The notes below the pieces were generated by a model. That model worked only from the letters and a program-made list of their open reading frames with translations, was not told the origin of the DNA and did not search any database. The translations under genes were made by a program, and so were the position numbers. Positions 10,180 through 19,641 of a stretch of 64,000 bases of DNA are shown here, in pieces; position 1 is the first letter of the stretch; each line of letters begins with the position of its first letter. The stretch is from Pasteurella oralis (GTDB taxonomy: Bacteria; Pseudomonadota; Gammaproteobacteria; Enterobacterales; Pasteurellaceae): positions 284,257 through 348,256 of the forward strand of contig NZ_NXGB01000003.1 in NCBI RefSeq assembly GCF_002850605.1, given 5' to 3'.

Positions 10180-10895
10180 ATCTGTTGCTTTTTATCTTAC
10201 TTGGTGGCATGGTGGGATTAGCAGTACGTTATTATTTATCGCATTTTGCGTATTGGGTTGCACAAGAAATTTATCAAGCATATCGTGCAATATTTGCGCC
10301 TAACATACCAGAAACTATGTCGCTATCATCAACACTCTCCCCAATAAAGTGCGGTCATTTTTTCTCTTTTTTCATCTACTTTGCTGCTGTGTTCATTATC
10401 TGCTATTGTGTGTTTAACCCACTATATCAAGCCTTGTTTATGGCCTGTTATATTAGCCTCTTAATTTGTATTTCATTGACGGATTGGTATTATCAATTGA
10501 TTTCGTTACCTTTGTGTCAAGCATTGTTCGTTCTAGGGCTTGGGGCAGCATGGGCTAACATCAGTACTATTACACTTGAGCAGAGTCTGCAAAGTGCATT
10601 CAGTGGCTTTATGGCATTTTATGTGATTTATCTATTGGCTAAATGGGTTTATGCAAGAGAAGCATTAGGCAGAGGAGATTATTGGTTGATGTTAGGACTT
10701 AGTTCCGTCTTACATTGGTCACAATTGCCTTTATTAGTTTTGATTGCTTGTTGCTGTGCGATGGGATATGCATTTTTCGCAAAATTCTATAAACAGGCGT
10801 ACTGTCAACTTCCCTTTGCACCTTTTCTCTGTTTAGCGGATATGGTCATGATATTGCTTAATTGGAAGCACGAAAGTATGATCAGCCTGTTTTAA
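10176..10895 (+). CDS. pilD: Prepilin leader peptidase PilD (short form)
   Basis: Membrane aspartic protease that cuts the prepilin leader. The two catalytic aspartates are visible in SLTDWYYQLISLP (near residue 102) and GRGDYW (near 167). At 239 residues it is shorter than PilD/XcpA (~290). The N-terminal CxxC...CxxC motif of the methyltransferase domain is not present, so N-methylation of the pilin is doubtful. An uptake signal sequence lies inside the gene near 10344. It ends the pil operon; coaE follows after 17 bp. Confidence 0.9.
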   Translation: MNLLLFILLGGMVGLAVRYYLSHFAYWVAQEIYQAYRAIFAPNIPETMSLSSTLSPIKCGHFFSFFIYFAAVFIICYCVFNPLYQALFMACYISLLICISLTDWYYQLISLPLCQALFVLGLGAAWANISTITLEQSLQSAFSGFMAFYVIYLLAKWVYAREALGRGDYWLMLGLSSVLHWSQLPLLVLIACCCAMGYAFFAKFYKQAYCQLPFAPFLCLADMVMILLNWKHESMISLF

Positions 10896-10912
10896 TAAGA
10901 TAAGGAAAATAG

Positions 10913-11524
<612 letters not shown>

Positions 11525-11543
11525 AGAAAGTGGTGAAAAATAT

Positions 11544-11744
11544 ATGTCAGAAATTTTTAATGTACCTTGTCCAATTTGCCAAAAAGCAGTGGAGTGGTCA
11601 GAGAAAAGCCCGTATCGTCCTTTTTGTAGTAAACGTTGTCAATTGATTGATTTAGGTGAATGGGCTGCGGAAGAAAAATCTATTCCTTGTGAAACAGCAG
11701 ATTTTGCCATGAATGAAGAATCTGAAGATTGGAGAGCGCATTAA
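11544..11744 (+). CDS. yacG: DNA gyrase inhibitor YacG (zinc protein)
   Basis: Small zinc-binding protein that inhibits DNA gyrase by binding GyrB. In 66 residues the four zinc cysteines are Cys9, Cys12, Cys28 and Cys32 (CPIC ... FCSKRC), followed by the conserved [11 protein letters not shown] segment and an acidic tail. It lies directly downstream of coaE and overlaps the next gene by one base. Confidence 0.92.
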   Translation: MSEIFNVPCPICQKAVEWSEKSPYRPFCSKRCQLIDLGEWAAEEKSIPCETADFAMNEESEDWRAH

Positions 11745-12010
11745 TGCAAATTCAGCATCAACAAACTTATTGTGAAGGTGAGTTTTTCTTGTTAGATAAA
11801 ATGGGTAATAAAGCAGCACAACTTACTTATTTTTTTATAGATGAGAAAACGATTAACGCTAATCATACTTATGTTTCTCCAACTTTACGTGGACAAGGTG
11901 TGGCAGAACAGTTATATCAAGCATTAGTTCGTTTTGTTGATCAAAATCAGCTTCATCTTATCCCAACATGTAGCTATATAGTAAAAAAATGGCAACGTGA
12001 TAATCGATAA
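11744..12010 (+). CDS. Small GNAT-like N-acetyltransferase (YjdJ/Gtn family)
   Basis: An 88-residue protein with the compact GNAT fold of the N-acetyltransferase domain family DUF1794/YjdJ. The acetyl-CoA loop is visible as SPTLRGQGVAEQLYQAL, and the C-terminal TCSYIVKKW is the usual ending of this family (CSYxxxW). The ATG at 11744 overlaps the yacG stop (TAATG). An upstream in-frame TTG at 11729 is not needed. The substrate is unknown. Confidence 0.8.
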   Translation: MQIQHQQTYCEGEFFLLDKMGNKAAQLTYFFIDEKTINANHTYVSPTLRGQGVAEQLYQALVRFVDQNQLHLIPTCSYIVKKWQRDNR

Positions 12011-12072
12011 TTCCATTTAAAGCAGGTTTAAAAGATCTGCTTTTCTCTATTTTTAAACTAACATTACACTTC

Positions 12073-12100
12073 TTGTTTTTTGCATTTTATCTGCTAAAAT
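12073..12100 (+). promoter_or_regulatory. Predicted promoter of the glycine riboswitch transcript
   Basis: TTGTTT (12073-12078), 16 bp spacer, TAAAAT (12095-12100), about 40 bp before the conserved riboswitch sequence. Confidence 0.45.
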
Positions 12101-12139
12101 TTAACTCACTTTTTTTGAAAAATTCAACAAAAGTAAGTT

Positions 12140-12372
12140 CGGATGAAGGTAGCTGGAGAGTAGGGAATTGACCCTACGCCGACGAGGTAAAATCTTTCAG
12201 GCGCTGATAATAAGCAGGGACTGTTACTGGACGAACCCTTGGAGAGAGCCGTTATATTAAATTAAAAAATATAAAACGGCCGCCGAAGGCGCAAAAAGAG
12301 CGGTCAGTTTTTTCCGTTTTTTCAAACGCTCAGGCAAAAGGACAGGGGCAACAAGACTATTCGGTTTGATGT
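12140..12372 (+). promoter_or_regulatory. Tandem glycine riboswitch (two aptamers)
   Basis: Two glycine aptamers lie in a row. Aptamer 1 (about 12154-12225) has GGAGAG, CGCCGACGAGG and TTTCAGGCG...GGACTG. Aptamer 2 (about 12241-12347) has GGAGAGAGCCG, CCGCCGAAGGCGCAA and CGCTCAGGCAAAAGGACAG. The CCGAAGG, TCAGGCAAAAGGAC and GGAGAG blocks are the conserved core of the class. The downstream gene is an AGCS amino-acid:cation symporter, a usual target. An uptake-signal variant (AAGAGCGGT at ~12297) is part of a stem arm in aptamer 2. A hairpin ACACAC...GTGTGT (12376-12393) follows and may be part of the expression platform. Whether glycine turns the gene on or off cannot be read from the sequence. 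Confidence 0.92.
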
Positions 12373-12466
12373 TTTACACACATTTTTTGTGTGTCATTCT
12401 ATTTTAACTCTTCCGCAAAATGCTTTTGCCTCCTTGTAATTCGTTATTTTTTACGAGGATCTTTTA

Positions 12467-13840
12467 ATGTCATTAGAATCAATTTTATCATCAGTCAACA
12501 GCTTTGTTTGGGGACCGCCCTTATTGATTTTGCTTTCAGGAACAGGGCTGTATTTAACTTTTCGTTTAAGTTTCATTCAATTTATTCATCTGCCACGTGC
12601 ATTATCTTATTTATTCAAAAAAGAAAAAGGTACAAGTAAGAAAGGCGATGTTTCTTCTTTTGCTGCACTATGTACCGCATTAGCTGCAACTATCGGTACG
12701 GGGAATATTGTTGGAGTTGCCACTGCTGTGCAAGCTGGTGGTCCTGGTGCCGTGTTTTGGATGTGGTTAGTCGCATTATTGGGGATGGCAACAAAATATG
12801 CTGAATGCTTATTAGCGGTAAAATATCGAGTACGTGATAAGCAAGGCTTTATGGCTGGTGGACCTATGTATTACATTGAGCGTGGCTTAGGTATTAAGTG
12901 GTTAGCAAAGCTCTTTGCGCTTTTTGGTATTTTAGTAGCATTCTTTGGGATTGGGACTTTTCCTCAAGTTAATGCAATTACCCACGCAATGCAAGATACA
13001 TTTAGTGTACCTATTCCATTAACGGCATCGATTATTACTGCGCTGGTTGCGTTGATTATCCTTGGTGGAGTGCGACGGATTGCAATTGTATCCTCCTATA
13101 TTGTGCCTTTTATGGCTGTGCTTTATGTGGCGACATCTATCATTATTTTATTAATCAACTGGCAATTAGTGCCACAAGCTGTTGGGCTAATTATTCATAG
13201 TGCTTTTAATCCAAGTGCCGCATTAGGTGGTGCGTTAGGTTATACCGTAATGAAAGCTATTCAGTCTGGAGTAGCTCGTGGGATATTCTCTAATGAATCA
13301 GGTTTAGGTAGTGCGCCAATTGCTGCGGCAGCTGCACAAACTAAAGAACCTGTGCGTCAGGGATTGATTTCGATGACTGGGACTTTTTTAGATACTATTA
13401 TCGTTTGTTCGATGACTGGAATCGTATTGGTGATTACCGGTGCTTGGCAATCGACAGATATAGCAGGTGCTGCCTTGACAAACTATGCTTTTACTGAAGG
13501 TTTAAGTTCTAATTTAGGCGGTACGATTGTGACTGTTGGCTTATTATTTTTTGCATTTACTACAATTTTAGGCTGGTGCTATTATGGTGAACGCTGCTTT
13601 GTTTATCTTGTAGGTACCCGAGGTATCAAGTTGTATCGTTTTGTCTTCATTGTATTAGTCGGTTGTGGGGCTTTTATTCATCTCGATTTAATTTGGATTT
13701 TAGCAGATATTGTAAATGGCTTGATGGCATTTCCAAATTTAATTGCATTGATTGGATTGCGCCACGTCATCGTCAGTGAAACGAAAGATTATTTTGATCG
13801 TTTAAAAATGAATAAAGCTGATGCAGATGAGTTAGCTTAA
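12467..13840 (+). CDS. Alanine/glycine:cation symporter (AGCS family)
   Basis: Inner-membrane transporter that moves alanine or glycine with sodium or protons. The 457 residues form about ten helices. The AGCS signature GTGNIVGVATAV is at ~78-90, just before AVQAGGPGAVFWMW; the second family block SGVARGIFSNESGLGSAPIA is near residue 268. It sits behind a glycine riboswitch, so glycine is the likely physiological substrate, for uptake or overflow disposal. Related to HI0883 of H. influenzae, which has the same riboswitch. It is monocistronic: a hairpin follows at 13870-13904. Confidence 0.9.
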   Translation: MSLESILSSVNSFVWGPPLLILLSGTGLYLTFRLSFIQFIHLPRALSYLFKKEKGTSKKGDVSSFAALCTALAATIGTGNIVGVATAVQAGGPGAVFWMWLVALLGMATKYAECLLAVKYRVRDKQGFMAGGPMYYIERGLGIKWLAKLFALFGILVAFFGIGTFPQVNAITHAMQDTFSVPIPLTASIITALVALIILGGVRRIAIVSSYIVPFMAVLYVATSIIILLINWQLVPQAVGLIIHSAFNPSAALGGALGYTVMKAIQSGVARGIFSNESGLGSAPIAAAAAQTKEPVRQGLISMTGTFLDTIIVCSMTGIVLVITGAWQSTDIAGAALTNYAFTEGLSSNLGGTIVTVGLLFFAFTTILGWCYYGERCFVYLVGTRGIKLYRFVFIVLVGCGAFIHLDLIWILADIVNGLMAFPNLIALIGLRHVIVSETKDYFDRLKMNKADADELA

Positions 13841-13869
13841 TTTTTAATTGATTGAAATGTAAGCAAAAA

Positions 13870-13904
13870 GATTGAGAGGATATCAAAATAGAATCTTCTC
13901 AATC
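13870..13904 (+). terminator. Hairpin after the AGCS symporter gene
   Basis: GATTGAGAGGA pairs with TCTTCTCAATC (one G-T pair). The T-rich stretch begins only ~10 bases later, so termination strength is uncertain. Confidence 0.45.
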
Positions 13905-14013
13905 ATAGCAACTTTCTTTTAATAATCTAGTATTAAATGATAATTTTTCTATCTAGATCATACTTTTGAACTTTTCCAAAAAAATTCAGCAAAAAAACTT
14001 GAAAACTGATGAC

Positions 14014-14069
14014 AAGGGGACTATGTTGTAGTTAAGGATTATTAATCACAAGGGACATTAAGTCCCCTT
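14014..14069 (+). promoter_or_regulatory. raiA leader with two competing hairpins
   Basis: AAGGGGACT (14014-14022) can pair with AGTCCCCTT (14061-14069) to form a long-range stem. The latter can instead pair with the nearby GGGAC (14052-14056; loop ATTAA) as a small hairpin followed by CCTTTT. The raiA ribosome site GAGAGG lies 8 bases further on. Mutually exclusive stems just before a start codon suggest leader control. Confidence 0.45.
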
Positions 14070-14090
14070 TTCAACAGAGAGGTAAATGCT

Positions 14091-14408
14091 ATGACTCTAA
14101 ATATCACAAGCAAACAAATGGAAATCACCCCTGCAATCCGTGCTCATGTCGAAGATAGACTTGCTAAATTAGGAAAATGGCAAACTCAATTAATCAATCC
14201 CCACTTTATTTTAAACAAAATCCCCAAGGGCTTCTCTGTTGAAGCATCAATTGGCACGCCATTAGGTGACTTGTTTGCGAAAGCTGAGTCAGATGATATG
14301 TATAAAGCAGTTAATGAAGTCGAAGAAAAGTTAGAGCGTCAGTTAAATAAATTACAACATAAAGGTGAGGCGCGCCGCGCTGATGAACGTTTAAAAGATT
14401 CTTTTTAA
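14091..14408 (+). CDS. raiA: Ribosome-associated inhibitor RaiA (YfiA/HPF short form)
   Basis: Binds the 30S A and P sites in stationary or cold-stressed cells and blocks translation. The 105-residue protein starts [27 protein letters not shown], typical of the family, and has the basic C-terminal [12 protein letters not shown] helix. The C-terminal tail is short, as in YfiA/RaiA and short HPF forms; the name RaiA follows its Haemophilus counterpart. The gene stands alone, with a structured leader and a strong shared terminator. Confidence 0.88.
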   Translation: MTLNITSKQMEITPAIRAHVEDRLAKLGKWQTQLINPHFILNKIPKGFSVEASIGTPLGDLFAKAESDDMYKAVNEVEEKLERQLNKLQHKGEARRADERLKDSF

Positions 14409-14425
14409 ACGATAATAAATTAGTA

Positions 14426-14457
14426 AAACTGCATCTTCTTGATGCAGTTTTTTTATT
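14426..14457. terminator. Bidirectional terminator between raiA and xerD
   Basis: AAACTGCATC pairs with GATGCAGTTT (14426-14435 / 14441-14450), with a T run on the plus side. It ends both convergent genes. Confidence 0.8.
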
Positions 14458-14458
14458 T

Positions 14459-15352
14459 TTATCCTCTTGGATGATAGCGTTGATGTAAATGCTTTAAGCG
14501 TTCTTTCGCAACATGAGTATAAATTTGAGTAGTAGAAAGATCGCTATGACCTAAAAGCATTTGTACTACACGTAAATCTGCACCATGATTCACTAAATGG
14601 GTAGCAAATGCATGGCGAAGTACATGTGGTGATAAGCTAGCTATATCAATTTCTGCAAGTAGTGCGTAATGTTTAATCCGATGCCAAAAAGTTTGGCGAG
14701 TCATTTGTACTGCTCTTTTACTTGGAAAAACCACATCTGAACTTTGTCCATTAAGCAAAAATGGACGACCATAAAGCATAAATTGTCGGATCCAATAAGT
14801 TGCTTCTTCTCCGATAGGCACTATGCGTTCTTTATTACCTTTACCGATGACACGTACAATGCCTTGATTAATATCTATGTTTTCGATAGTCAGTGAAACT
14901 AATTCGGTAACACGTAGTCCTGTCGCATATAATAATTCCATCATTGCTTTATCTCGTAATTCTAATGGAATTTCTACATCAGGTGAATTTAATAGAGTTG
15001 TTACTTGCTGTTCAGTTAAATACTTAGGCAAGCGAGTAGGCAGTTTGGGTGAGCTTAATACTGCGCTAGGATCATCAGCACGATATTTTTCTCGATACAA
15101 ATATTGAAATAATTTACGCATTGCACTTAATAAGCGAGCTGTACTGGTTGCTTTATAACCTTGTGTTAAACGTTCTCCTAAAAAAGTTTGTAAATCTATT
15201 GCATCTAAATTCAGTAGCGTTAAGTTATGTTTTTCCAGCCATTTTGATAGTGCAGTCAAATCTAAACGATAAGATTGCACTGTATTTTCAGATAAATGTT
15301 TTTCTATCCACACTTCATTCAGAAAGAGTTCAATTAACGCGCTATCTTTCAT
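14459..15352 (-). CDS. xerD: Site-specific tyrosine recombinase XerD
   Basis: Acts with XerC at dif to resolve chromosome dimers under FtsK control. The 297-residue protein has the N-terminal SAM-like domain (SENTVQSYRLDL...YKATSTARLLSAMRKLFQYLYRE). Its catalytic set is complete: Arg in LYATGLRVTEL, Lys in VIGKGNKER, HVLRH, GHSD and the tyrosine in TTQIYTHV. The ending HQRYHPRG matches the XerD C-terminal helix. The ATG at 15352 with AAGG eight bases upstream is preferred to the GTG at 15361. It follows an MFS gene by 2 bp in the proC-MFS-xerD run. Confidence 0.95.
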   Translation of the reverse strand: MKDSALIELFLNEVWIEKHLSENTVQSYRLDLTALSKWLEKHNLTLLNLDAIDLQTFLGERLTQGYKATSTARLLSAMRKLFQYLYREKYRADDPSAVLSSPKLPTRLPKYLTEQQVTTLLNSPDVEIPLELRDKAMMELLYATGLRVTELVSLTIENIDINQGIVRVIGKGNKERIVPIGEEATYWIRQFMLYGRPFLLNGQSSDVVFPSKRAVQMTRQTFWHRIKHYALLAEIDIASLSPHVLRHAFATHLVNHGADLRVVQMLLGHSDLSTTQIYTHVAKERLKHLHQRYHPRG

Positions 15353-15354
15353 AG

Positions 15355-16512
15355 TTAGCACCTTTTAAGCAAAAATGCATCTACTTTACGTGGAATAGCA
15401 ACTAAAGCGAGTGCCGCAAAAGCCATCATAACAAGAAAAGTGATGGTAGGAGAAATAGGATATAACACACCTGAAAGCGCAGTGAGGAGTGCGACTGCGC
15501 CACAACCAGAAATACCATTATATAAGCCTTGGAGCTTGGCAATATGTGAAATAGGTTGTGTAGTGAAGTAGCGAATGATGGCATAGTGGCTTACTGCATA
15601 AGTAAAACTATGTAATGTTTGAATGAGGGCTAATGACATTATTTCTTCTGCGACACTGAGTGCTCCCCAGCGTATTACAGTAGCGATAGCGGATAAATAA
15701 AATAACGAACTAACTTTCCAAGTACGAAAGAGTTTGGTTGAGAAAAAGAATAACAACATTTCTGCGATCACACTTAATCCCCACAATAAGCTGGTTGTTT
15801 GTACAGAAATCCCTAAGCTCGTCCAATATAAGACACTATAGGCATAGTAAGTAGCATGTGACCCTTGAATTAATGAGATAGCGATAAGTAAACGCAGTGT
15901 CGTTTTGTTTTGTAATAAGTGTTTAAAGCTAACCTGATTTCCTATCGCACTTTGTTGATCTTCAGGCATGGGGGTTGGGATTGTCATTTGCATAGTAGCG
16001 TAAATCATTAAAAGTGCGGTTAAAATCCATACAATACTGCTTTCTCCTAATGTACCAATAACATAACCAAACACCACAACGCCGACGACAAAAGCAAGAG
16101 AACCGATCAAGCGGGCTTTACCATAGTCTAAATGGATTTGCTGTTGCCACACACTTGCAAGCGTATCGCTCAGCGGCATACCTGCAGAATTGACCATTGC
16201 AAATAAGGCGATAGCGATAAAGAGTAACCAAAAGCTTTCTGCAATGAAACTCATGCTGAAGACAATCAGGCAACTTATCCAAGCTAAATAGCGTAAAGCG
16301 TAGATCAGTTGAGAAGCTTTTTTAAGCAGGCTGGAAAAGAAAATACCACCAATAAAACGAAAGACATAAGAACTAGCGATAACTAATCCGATTAATTCTT
16401 CTCCATAAGATTGGGATTTTAACCACACGGGAAAGAAAGGGACAAACACACCGTAAGCACAAAAATAGCCGAAAAAGCTTAAAGCAAGCCAGTTAAATGC
16501 TGAAATTTTCAT
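15355..16512 (-). CDS. MFS transporter (HcaT/LacY-like family)
   Basis: A 385-residue major facilitator with twelve hydrophobic segments, starting [21 protein letters not shown]. The short loops and the [13 protein letters not shown] segment after helix 4 resemble the 3-phenylpropionate permease HcaT and relatives (MFS_1_like). The substrate is unknown. The ATG at 16512 overlaps the proC stop (TAATG), so the upstream in-frame extension is discarded. It lies between proC and xerD in one transcript; an uptake signal lies inside the gene near 16013. Confidence 0.82.
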   Translation of the reverse strand: MKISAFNWLALSFFGYFCAYGVFVPFFPVWLKSQSYGEELIGLVIASSYVFRFIGGIFFSSLLKKASQLIYALRYLAWISCLIVFSMSFIAESFWLLFIAIALFAMVNSAGMPLSDTLASVWQQQIHLDYGKARLIGSLAFVVGVVVFGYVIGTLGESSIVWILTALLMIYATMQMTIPTPMPEDQQSAIGNQVSFKHLLQNKTTLRLLIAISLIQGSHATYYAYSVLYWTSLGISVQTTSLLWGLSVIAEMLLFFFSTKLFRTWKVSSLFYLSAIATVIRWGALSVAEEIMSLALIQTLHSFTYAVSHYAIIRYFTTQPISHIAKLQGLYNGISGCGAVALLTALSGVLYPISPTITFLVMMAFAALALVAIPRKVDAFLLKRC

Positions 16513-17339
16513 TAAAACAATTTTTCCATTTGTTGAGAGCGTTCGACACAAGCATGCATGGCTTGTTGAACAGTTTGTTGTAAATTTTGTTGATTAAATA
16601 TAGCGAGTGCAGCAGCGGTTGTGCCTCCTTTGGAGGTGACGTTTTCACGTAGGGTGGAAATGGTAAGTTCTGGATTTTCTACCACCATTTTTGCTGCTCC
16701 TAATGCTGACTGCTGTACTAATAAACGCGCAGTAGTTTCATCTAAATTCATCGCTAACAAGGCTTTTTGCATTGCCTCCATGAATAAGAAAAAATAGGCA
16801 GGACTGCTTCCTGAACCTGCTGTAATTGCATGCATTTGATCTTCATCTGCCACCCAACAAGTTTTACCTACCGCAGCTAATAAATCTTGTGCAAAATTTT
16901 TGAGTTCAATAGGTAAATTGGTAGGCGCAAATAAGCCTGACATCCCTTCTGAAACGAGTGCTGGTGTATTAGGCATCACTCGAACAATATGTTGAGCTGA
17001 GGGTAAAAGCTGACTTAACCTTGCCTGCGAGATACCCGCTGCAATGGAGATCACCAATTTTTGGGTAAAATTGACCGCACTTAAACTGTGACAAACATCG
17101 GCGAGTACTTGTGGTTTGACGGCAAGCAGTAAAACTTCTGATTCTCTGACCGCAGTTTGATTGTTTATTTCTGTGCTTTCGACTACTTGAATACCTTTTT
17201 GGGCAAATTGCGTTAGTTTGTCAGTATTAGGATCACAAACCGTAATTTGTGCCGCAGGATAGCCTTGTTTGAGTAAACCGAAAATAATCGCTTGCGCCAT
17301 ATTTCCGCCACCAATAAAGCAAATGGATTTAGTTTGCAT
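16512..17339 (-). CDS. proC: Pyrroline-5-carboxylate reductase
   Basis: Last step of proline synthesis: NAD(P)H-dependent reduction of pyrroline-5-carboxylate. The 275-residue protein has the N-terminal Rossmann motif [11 protein letters not shown]. The C-terminal P5CR dimer domain has the signature region [18 protein letters not shown] and [14 protein letters not shown]. It heads the leftward proC-MFS-xerD run and is divergent from rdgC. One uptake signal (ACCGCACTT) lies inside. Confidence 0.95.
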   Translation of the reverse strand: MQTKSICFIGGGNMAQAIIFGLLKQGYPAAQITVCDPNTDKLTQFAQKGIQVVESTEINNQTAVRESEVLLLAVKPQVLADVCHSLSAVNFTQKLVISIAAGISQARLSQLLPSAQHIVRVMPNTPALVSEGMSGLFAPTNLPIELKNFAQDLLAAVGKTCWVADEDQMHAITAGSGSSPAYFFLFMEAMQKALLAMNLDETTARLLVQQSALGAAKMVVENPELTISTLRENVTSKGGTTAAALAIFNQQNLQQTVQQAMHACVERSQQMEKLF

Positions 17340-17375
17340 ATTTTATCTCGAACTACGTTACAATATGAGGGATAT

Positions 17376-17391
17376 TGTCGCGAATGCGACA
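17376..17391. promoter_or_regulatory. Perfect palindrome TGTCGC-N4-GCGACA in the proC/rdgC interval
   Basis: TGTCGCGAATGCGACA is a two-fold symmetric site, 43 bp before the rdgC ATG and just downstream of a possible -10 (TACAAT near 17359). It looks like an operator, but I do not recognise the regulator. Confidence 0.4.
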
Positions 17392-17433
17392 CAGAATTTG
17401 CCTATTCTACCTGAAAAAAAGAAGGAACAAACT

Positions 17434-18342
17434 ATGTTTTGGTTTAAAAACGCCATGATTTATCGTTTAACTAAAGATTTGGATTGGTCAGCTGAATTAC
17501 TACAAAATCAATTACAACGATGTGAATATCATCCTTGCCAGCAATCAGATATGAGTAAATTTGGCTGGACAAACCCTTTACGAGGCAGTGAATTGTTATA
17601 TTTTTCAGTTGGCAAACAACTCTTATTGGTCGCACATAAAGAAGAAAAAATCTTGCCAGCTCAGGTAGTCAATGCTGAACTTGAACAGCGTGTGACTCAG
17701 TTAGAACAAAAAGAAAATCGCAAATTAAAGAAAGTGGAAAAACAAACGTTGCAAGATGATGTCATCGCTGGATTATTGCCGCGCGCATTTAGTAAAAGTC
17801 AACAAACCGCATTATGGATTGATACAGAGAATAATTTGATTTATGTGGATTGTGCATCAAGTAAACGCGCAGAAGATACATTGGCATTATTACGCAAATC
17901 ACTCGGTTCTTTACCTGTCGTGCCGTTAGCTTTTGCTAATGAACCTAGTTTAATTATGACAGATTGGATCAGTCATGATAGTACGCCACAATGGTTGATA
18001 CCTTTAGAAGAAGCAGAGTTAACTGGCAGTAGTGATACTGGGATTATTCGTTGTAAGCAGCAAAATTTAGATTCAGAAGAAATTCAATCATTATTAGTAG
18101 CAGGTAAACTTGTCACTAAATTGTCTTTGGCTTGGGAAGAGCATCTCAGTTTTGTGTTAAATGAAGACGGTACTTTGAAGCGCTTAAAGTTTGCGGATCA
18201 AATTCGTGAGAAAAATGATGATATTTTAAAAGAAGATTATGCGCAACGTTTTGATGCTGATTTTGTGTTGATGACAGGGGTGTTAAGCCAATTGATTGAG
18301 AATTTACTTGATGATTTTGGTGGTGAAAAAGAACGGTTATAA
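17434..18342 (+). CDS. rdgC: Recombination-associated protein RdgC
   Basis: Ring-shaped nucleoid DNA-binding protein that restrains RecA and is involved in replication fork recovery. The chosen start is MFWFKNAMIYRLT, the family N terminus, at 17434. This gives 302 residues, the same as E. coli RdgC (303); the longer upstream reading is not coding. The C terminus LLDDFGGEKE is also typical. It is followed by a strong terminator shared with oapA. Confidence 0.94.
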   Translation: MFWFKNAMIYRLTKDLDWSAELLQNQLQRCEYHPCQQSDMSKFGWTNPLRGSELLYFSVGKQLLLVAHKEEKILPAQVVNAELEQRVTQLEQKENRKLKKVEKQTLQDDVIAGLLPRAFSKSQQTALWIDTENNLIYVDCASSKRAEDTLALLRKSLGSLPVVPLAFANEPSLIMTDWISHDSTPQWLIPLEEAELTGSSDTGIIRCKQQNLDSEEIQSLLVAGKLVTKLSLAWEEHLSFVLNEDGTLKRLKFADQIREKNDDILKEDYAQRFDADFVLMTGVLSQLIENLLDDFGGEKERL

Positions 18343-18366
18343 AGTGAATTTTTGACTACACAAGAG

Positions 18367-18395
18367 AAAGCCTGTGATTACACAGGCTTTTTTAC
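18367..18395. terminator. Bidirectional terminator between rdgC and oapA
   Basis: AAAGCCTGTG pairs with CACAGGCTTT around an ATTA loop, with T or A runs on both sides. Confidence 0.85.
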
Positions 18396-18401
18396 ATGTC
18401 C

Positions 18402-19550
18402 TTATTTTTTATAAAGATAACTACCATCTGCTTGGCGAATAAATCTTGCACCATTTTCTAAGCGAAGTTCAGTGACTCGCCCTTGTGCATTTACTGCAAC
18501 TTGCACTTTATCACCTGCTTTAAAGCTGCTTAAGGCATTACCTGCTCCAGCTGCTTTTGTCATGGCGTTTACATCTGCAATATTTAAATTATGATTGCGA
18601 AAAACTTGCATTAAACTCACGCCTTGTGGAATGGTTAGCGTTTTCCCTTTATTTGATTTAGCTGGTTCAGCATCAACAACAGGTGCGGCTTTCTTTTCAG
18701 CCTTTACTTTTTCAAGGGGTTTTATTTTTTCTACTGGTTTAGTTTGTTCAATAACTTTTGCTTTTTCCACCACTTTCGGCTTTTCAACTGCCTGTACTTT
18801 CTCAACAACTTTTTGTGGTTCCACTGGTTGTTTTACTGGTTGAGGTTTTATTTCAATAGGCTGTTCAATTTTAGGTTGCTCAGTTTCAGTAGATTGTATT
18901 GTTGTCGGTGGCACGGCTATATCTGGCGCTGTTGACATATTATTTAATGTCGTATCATTTTGTACACGTTCAACAGGCATAGTCGTTGGCTCGTTTATCT
19001 TTTGCGGTTTCTTTAAATCATCCAAAATTGAATTTTCAAGTGCTTGCTGCTTATCTAAAGGCTGGAATTGAATTGGTACCGCATTACTATTTTGTTGTTC
19101 AAATGATTGGACTGTTTCAGAGCTTGGTTTTAAGGCAAAGAAAATAATCAGTAATAAAATGAGGGCTAATAATGTGACAAATAAACGACGGTGTTGTTGT
19201 GGTAATACTTGTAACATTGGCCAAGTTTCTGGATTTTTCCAGTTGATTTTCGTTGCAACAGCAACAGACGTTGCTTCGGGTTGTGCATACTGAACGTCTG
19301 CTGTTGTTTCTTGAGTATCATTTTCAGTATTAGCTATTGCTGCTTCACTGAATGTAGGTTCTTTACGTGCACTAAATTGAGATTCTGCTTGCTCCTTTTT
19401 AGCAAATAAACTTTTTGCTTTATCAAAAATTGATGGCTCTGGTTTAATCACTTTTTTCGGTGTAATTGGCTCAACTTGGTTAAACTCTAAATCCAACTCA
19501 TTCTGTGCTGGATTATGTTCAACCTCTGGCTTTTGTTTTTCTGAATCCAC
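18402..19550 (-). CDS. oapA: Opacity-associated protein OapA
   Basis: Cell-envelope protein first known from colony opacity in H. influenzae. The 382 residues have a cytoplasmic acidic N terminus and one membrane helix (about 123-140, LFVTLLALILLLIIFFAL). A long Pro/Lys/Glu-rich periplasmic spacer follows, with degenerate VEKxK repeats (EKVQAVEKPKVVEKAKV). The C-terminal OapA/LysM-like domain is at ~305-382 (TIPQGVSLMQVFRNHNLNIADVN), a fold thought to bind glycans such as peptidoglycan. It lies beside epmB and efp, the same neighbourhood as in H. influenzae. Confidence 0.9.
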   Translation of the reverse strand: MDSEKQKPEVEHNPAQNELDLEFNQVEPITPKKVIKPEPSIFDKAKSLFAKKEQAESQFSARKEPTFSEAAIANTENDTQETTADVQYAQPEATSVAVATKINWKNPETWPMLQVLPQQHRRLFVTLLALILLLIIFFALKPSSETVQSFEQQNSNAVPIQFQPLDKQQALENSILDDLKKPQKINEPTTMPVERVQNDTTLNNMSTAPDIAVPPTTIQSTETEQPKIEQPIEIKPQPVKQPVEPQKVVEKVQAVEKPKVVEKAKVIEQTKPVEKIKPLEKVKAEKKAAPVVDAEPAKSNKGKTLTIPQGVSLMQVFRNHNLNIADVNAMTKAAGAGNALSSFKAGDKVQVAVNAQGRVTELRLENGARFIRQADGSYLYKK

Positions 19551-19641
19551 GATAGTACCTCAATTCTAAATAGCTTAACTTATATACACTTTAAAGTGCG
19601 GTCAAAATTTGGTTTATTCTAAAGGATATTTATTGATTTTC

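Noticed and set aside
12391..12639. 82-codon plus-strand ORF between the riboswitch and the symporter
   Set aside because: It overlaps the symporter gene in another frame and has Phe/Ile-rich, non-protein-like composition.
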